This document shows, in pieces, positions 62,972 through 64,000 of a stretch of 64,000 nucleotides of DNA. The notes beneath the pieces were generated by a model. The model was not told the DNA's origin, ran no database searches, and worked only from the letters and a program-made list of their open reading frames with translations. The position numbers and the translations under genes are program-made. Position 1 is the stretch's first letter. Every line of letters begins with the position of its first letter. Source of the DNA: Hybos culiciformis (lineage: Eukaryota; Arthropoda; Insecta; Diptera; Hybotidae); the NCBI GenBank assembly GCA_964007475.1, contig OZ023273.1:132736732-132800731 (forward strand). Reading direction: 5' to 3'.

Positions 62972-63500
62972 ATGCGTTGGGGATCGTTATGTTGTATTTA
63001 GTGCTATAGAATTTAGATCACTAAATGGAGTATTATATGCGTCAATACACATGCAATCATTTAGATGCATCTGCGTAAATAATGAAAAAATTTAGATGCA
63101 TCAGCGTATAATGAAAAAAATTTAGATGCATCAGCGTAAATAGTGAAATCATTTAGATGTTTCGTATTGAATATTACCTAAACAAACATATCTCTCACAA
63201 TATTTCAATACAGCCAAATACAAAAAAAAATGAGAAAAAATGAGAAAAAATGAGAAGAAAAAATATTCTCTCTTTGCAACTACCTCTCCCCTACGCATTA
63301 AAACAGTATATTGGATATGTAAACAAAATTTTGTTATACAACTCGTTCTGTATTTACACAAAAATACATTGACACTTGTCAATTTATATCACTCGACCTT
63401 CGGTCTCTTGATATAAGTATTGACTCGTGTCAATGTATTTTTGTGTATACAGAACTCTTAATTAATAACAAATTTAGTTTACATATTCAATAATCTACTA
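62972..63500 (-). mobile_element. Composite MITE family, copy 4 (long loop form)
   Basis: An inverted copy of 529 bp flanked by TTA on both sides (62969-62971 and 63501-63503). It keeps the long palindrome loop with the TTATATCAC/GATATAA inner hairpin, like copy 1. The minus-strand open frame at 63149-63382 lies inside it and is not a gene. Confidence 0.9.
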
Positions 63501-63503
63501 TTA

Positions 63504-64000
63504 AATGAGTCGAATAATATTTAAATTTCTATTTCTAGTTCATTTTCACATTCCAGGTTCCTTTCAAGTATAAATATTGTGATTATTACGGACAGCATGT
63601 ACTTCAATAAAAGAAACATATCATTTCATAGGAATGTTATGAAAGCTTTTATTATTTTTTTCTAACATTTTAACAATATATTTCATCAACCTAAAATAAT
63701 AAATAAGAATTCCTTCCTGCTTCATTATGTTTTTTAAACATGTGAACATATCTCTTTTCTCTATATATTCGTTCGCCATTCATCTAAATATTTAAGAGGA
63801 TTATGGGTTTGTTAAAAATTTTCTTGTTTTGAATTTATGCAAAAAAAAAAAAGAACAGGGAAACAACGCTTATTACTTCTATGTTATTTTACCTTTAGCA
63901 ATGAATAAGTTTAAAATATTATAATAATGGAAAAATTCCTTTAAAGTTTTTTTTTTTGCAATATTCCTTTAAAAGTTTTTTTTTATTTTTCAGAAAAAAA
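63504..64000. other. Intergenic to window end
   Basis: A+T-rich. Nothing recognised. Confidence 0.5.

Overview
This window looks like a gene-poor, very A+T-rich (roughly 80% by eye, not computed) piece of a eukaryotic nuclear genome, most likely an insect. The evidence is a theta-class glutathione S-transferase in four exons with short GT-AG introns and insect-like motifs, the 3' end of a jockey/I-like LINE, many small DNA transposons, and no bacterial operon structure. I cannot name the species or order.

Layout. (1) 1-14.4 kb has no recognisable host gene. It holds a 1.7-kb foldback element with ~420-bp inverted arms and a leftover acidic exon (4506-6182), a hairpin-array insertion (8252-8726), a hAT-type MITE with a perfect 8-bp duplication (8860-9439), and a TIR element (13562-14087) ending about 325 bp before the GST start codon. 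(2) 14413-15418 is a complete theta GST of 231 codons. (3) 19182-19398 is a weakly supported exon pair. (4) 20561-21559 is a two-exon gene of 227 codons whose second half resembles the ciliary CFAP119/CCDC189 (DUF4464) family. (5) 21.6-64 kb has no other host gene I can support. It holds a hAT insertion nested inside another TIR element (22788-24193), further MITEs, two TIR elements carrying tRNA-like, SINE-like sequence (38029-39042 and 53107-54030), four copies of one composite MITE (42409, 45206, 48340, 62972), a 5'-truncated LINE (50723-51116), long palindromes (36526, 57295), and several dispersed duplicate segments.

The two host genes do not form a pathway. One is a cytosolic detoxification enzyme and the other a probable cilium/flagellum component; both lie on the + strand. 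The rest is best read as transposon-derived intergenic DNA. I found no CRISPR array, rRNA or convincing functional tRNA gene. Nothing here can be claimed as a new biological system. The strongest candidates for undescribed material are repeat families: the four-copy composite, the hairpin array, the modular foldback element, and the tRNA-like modules inside TIR elements. All boundaries were read by eye, so ends may be off by a few bases.
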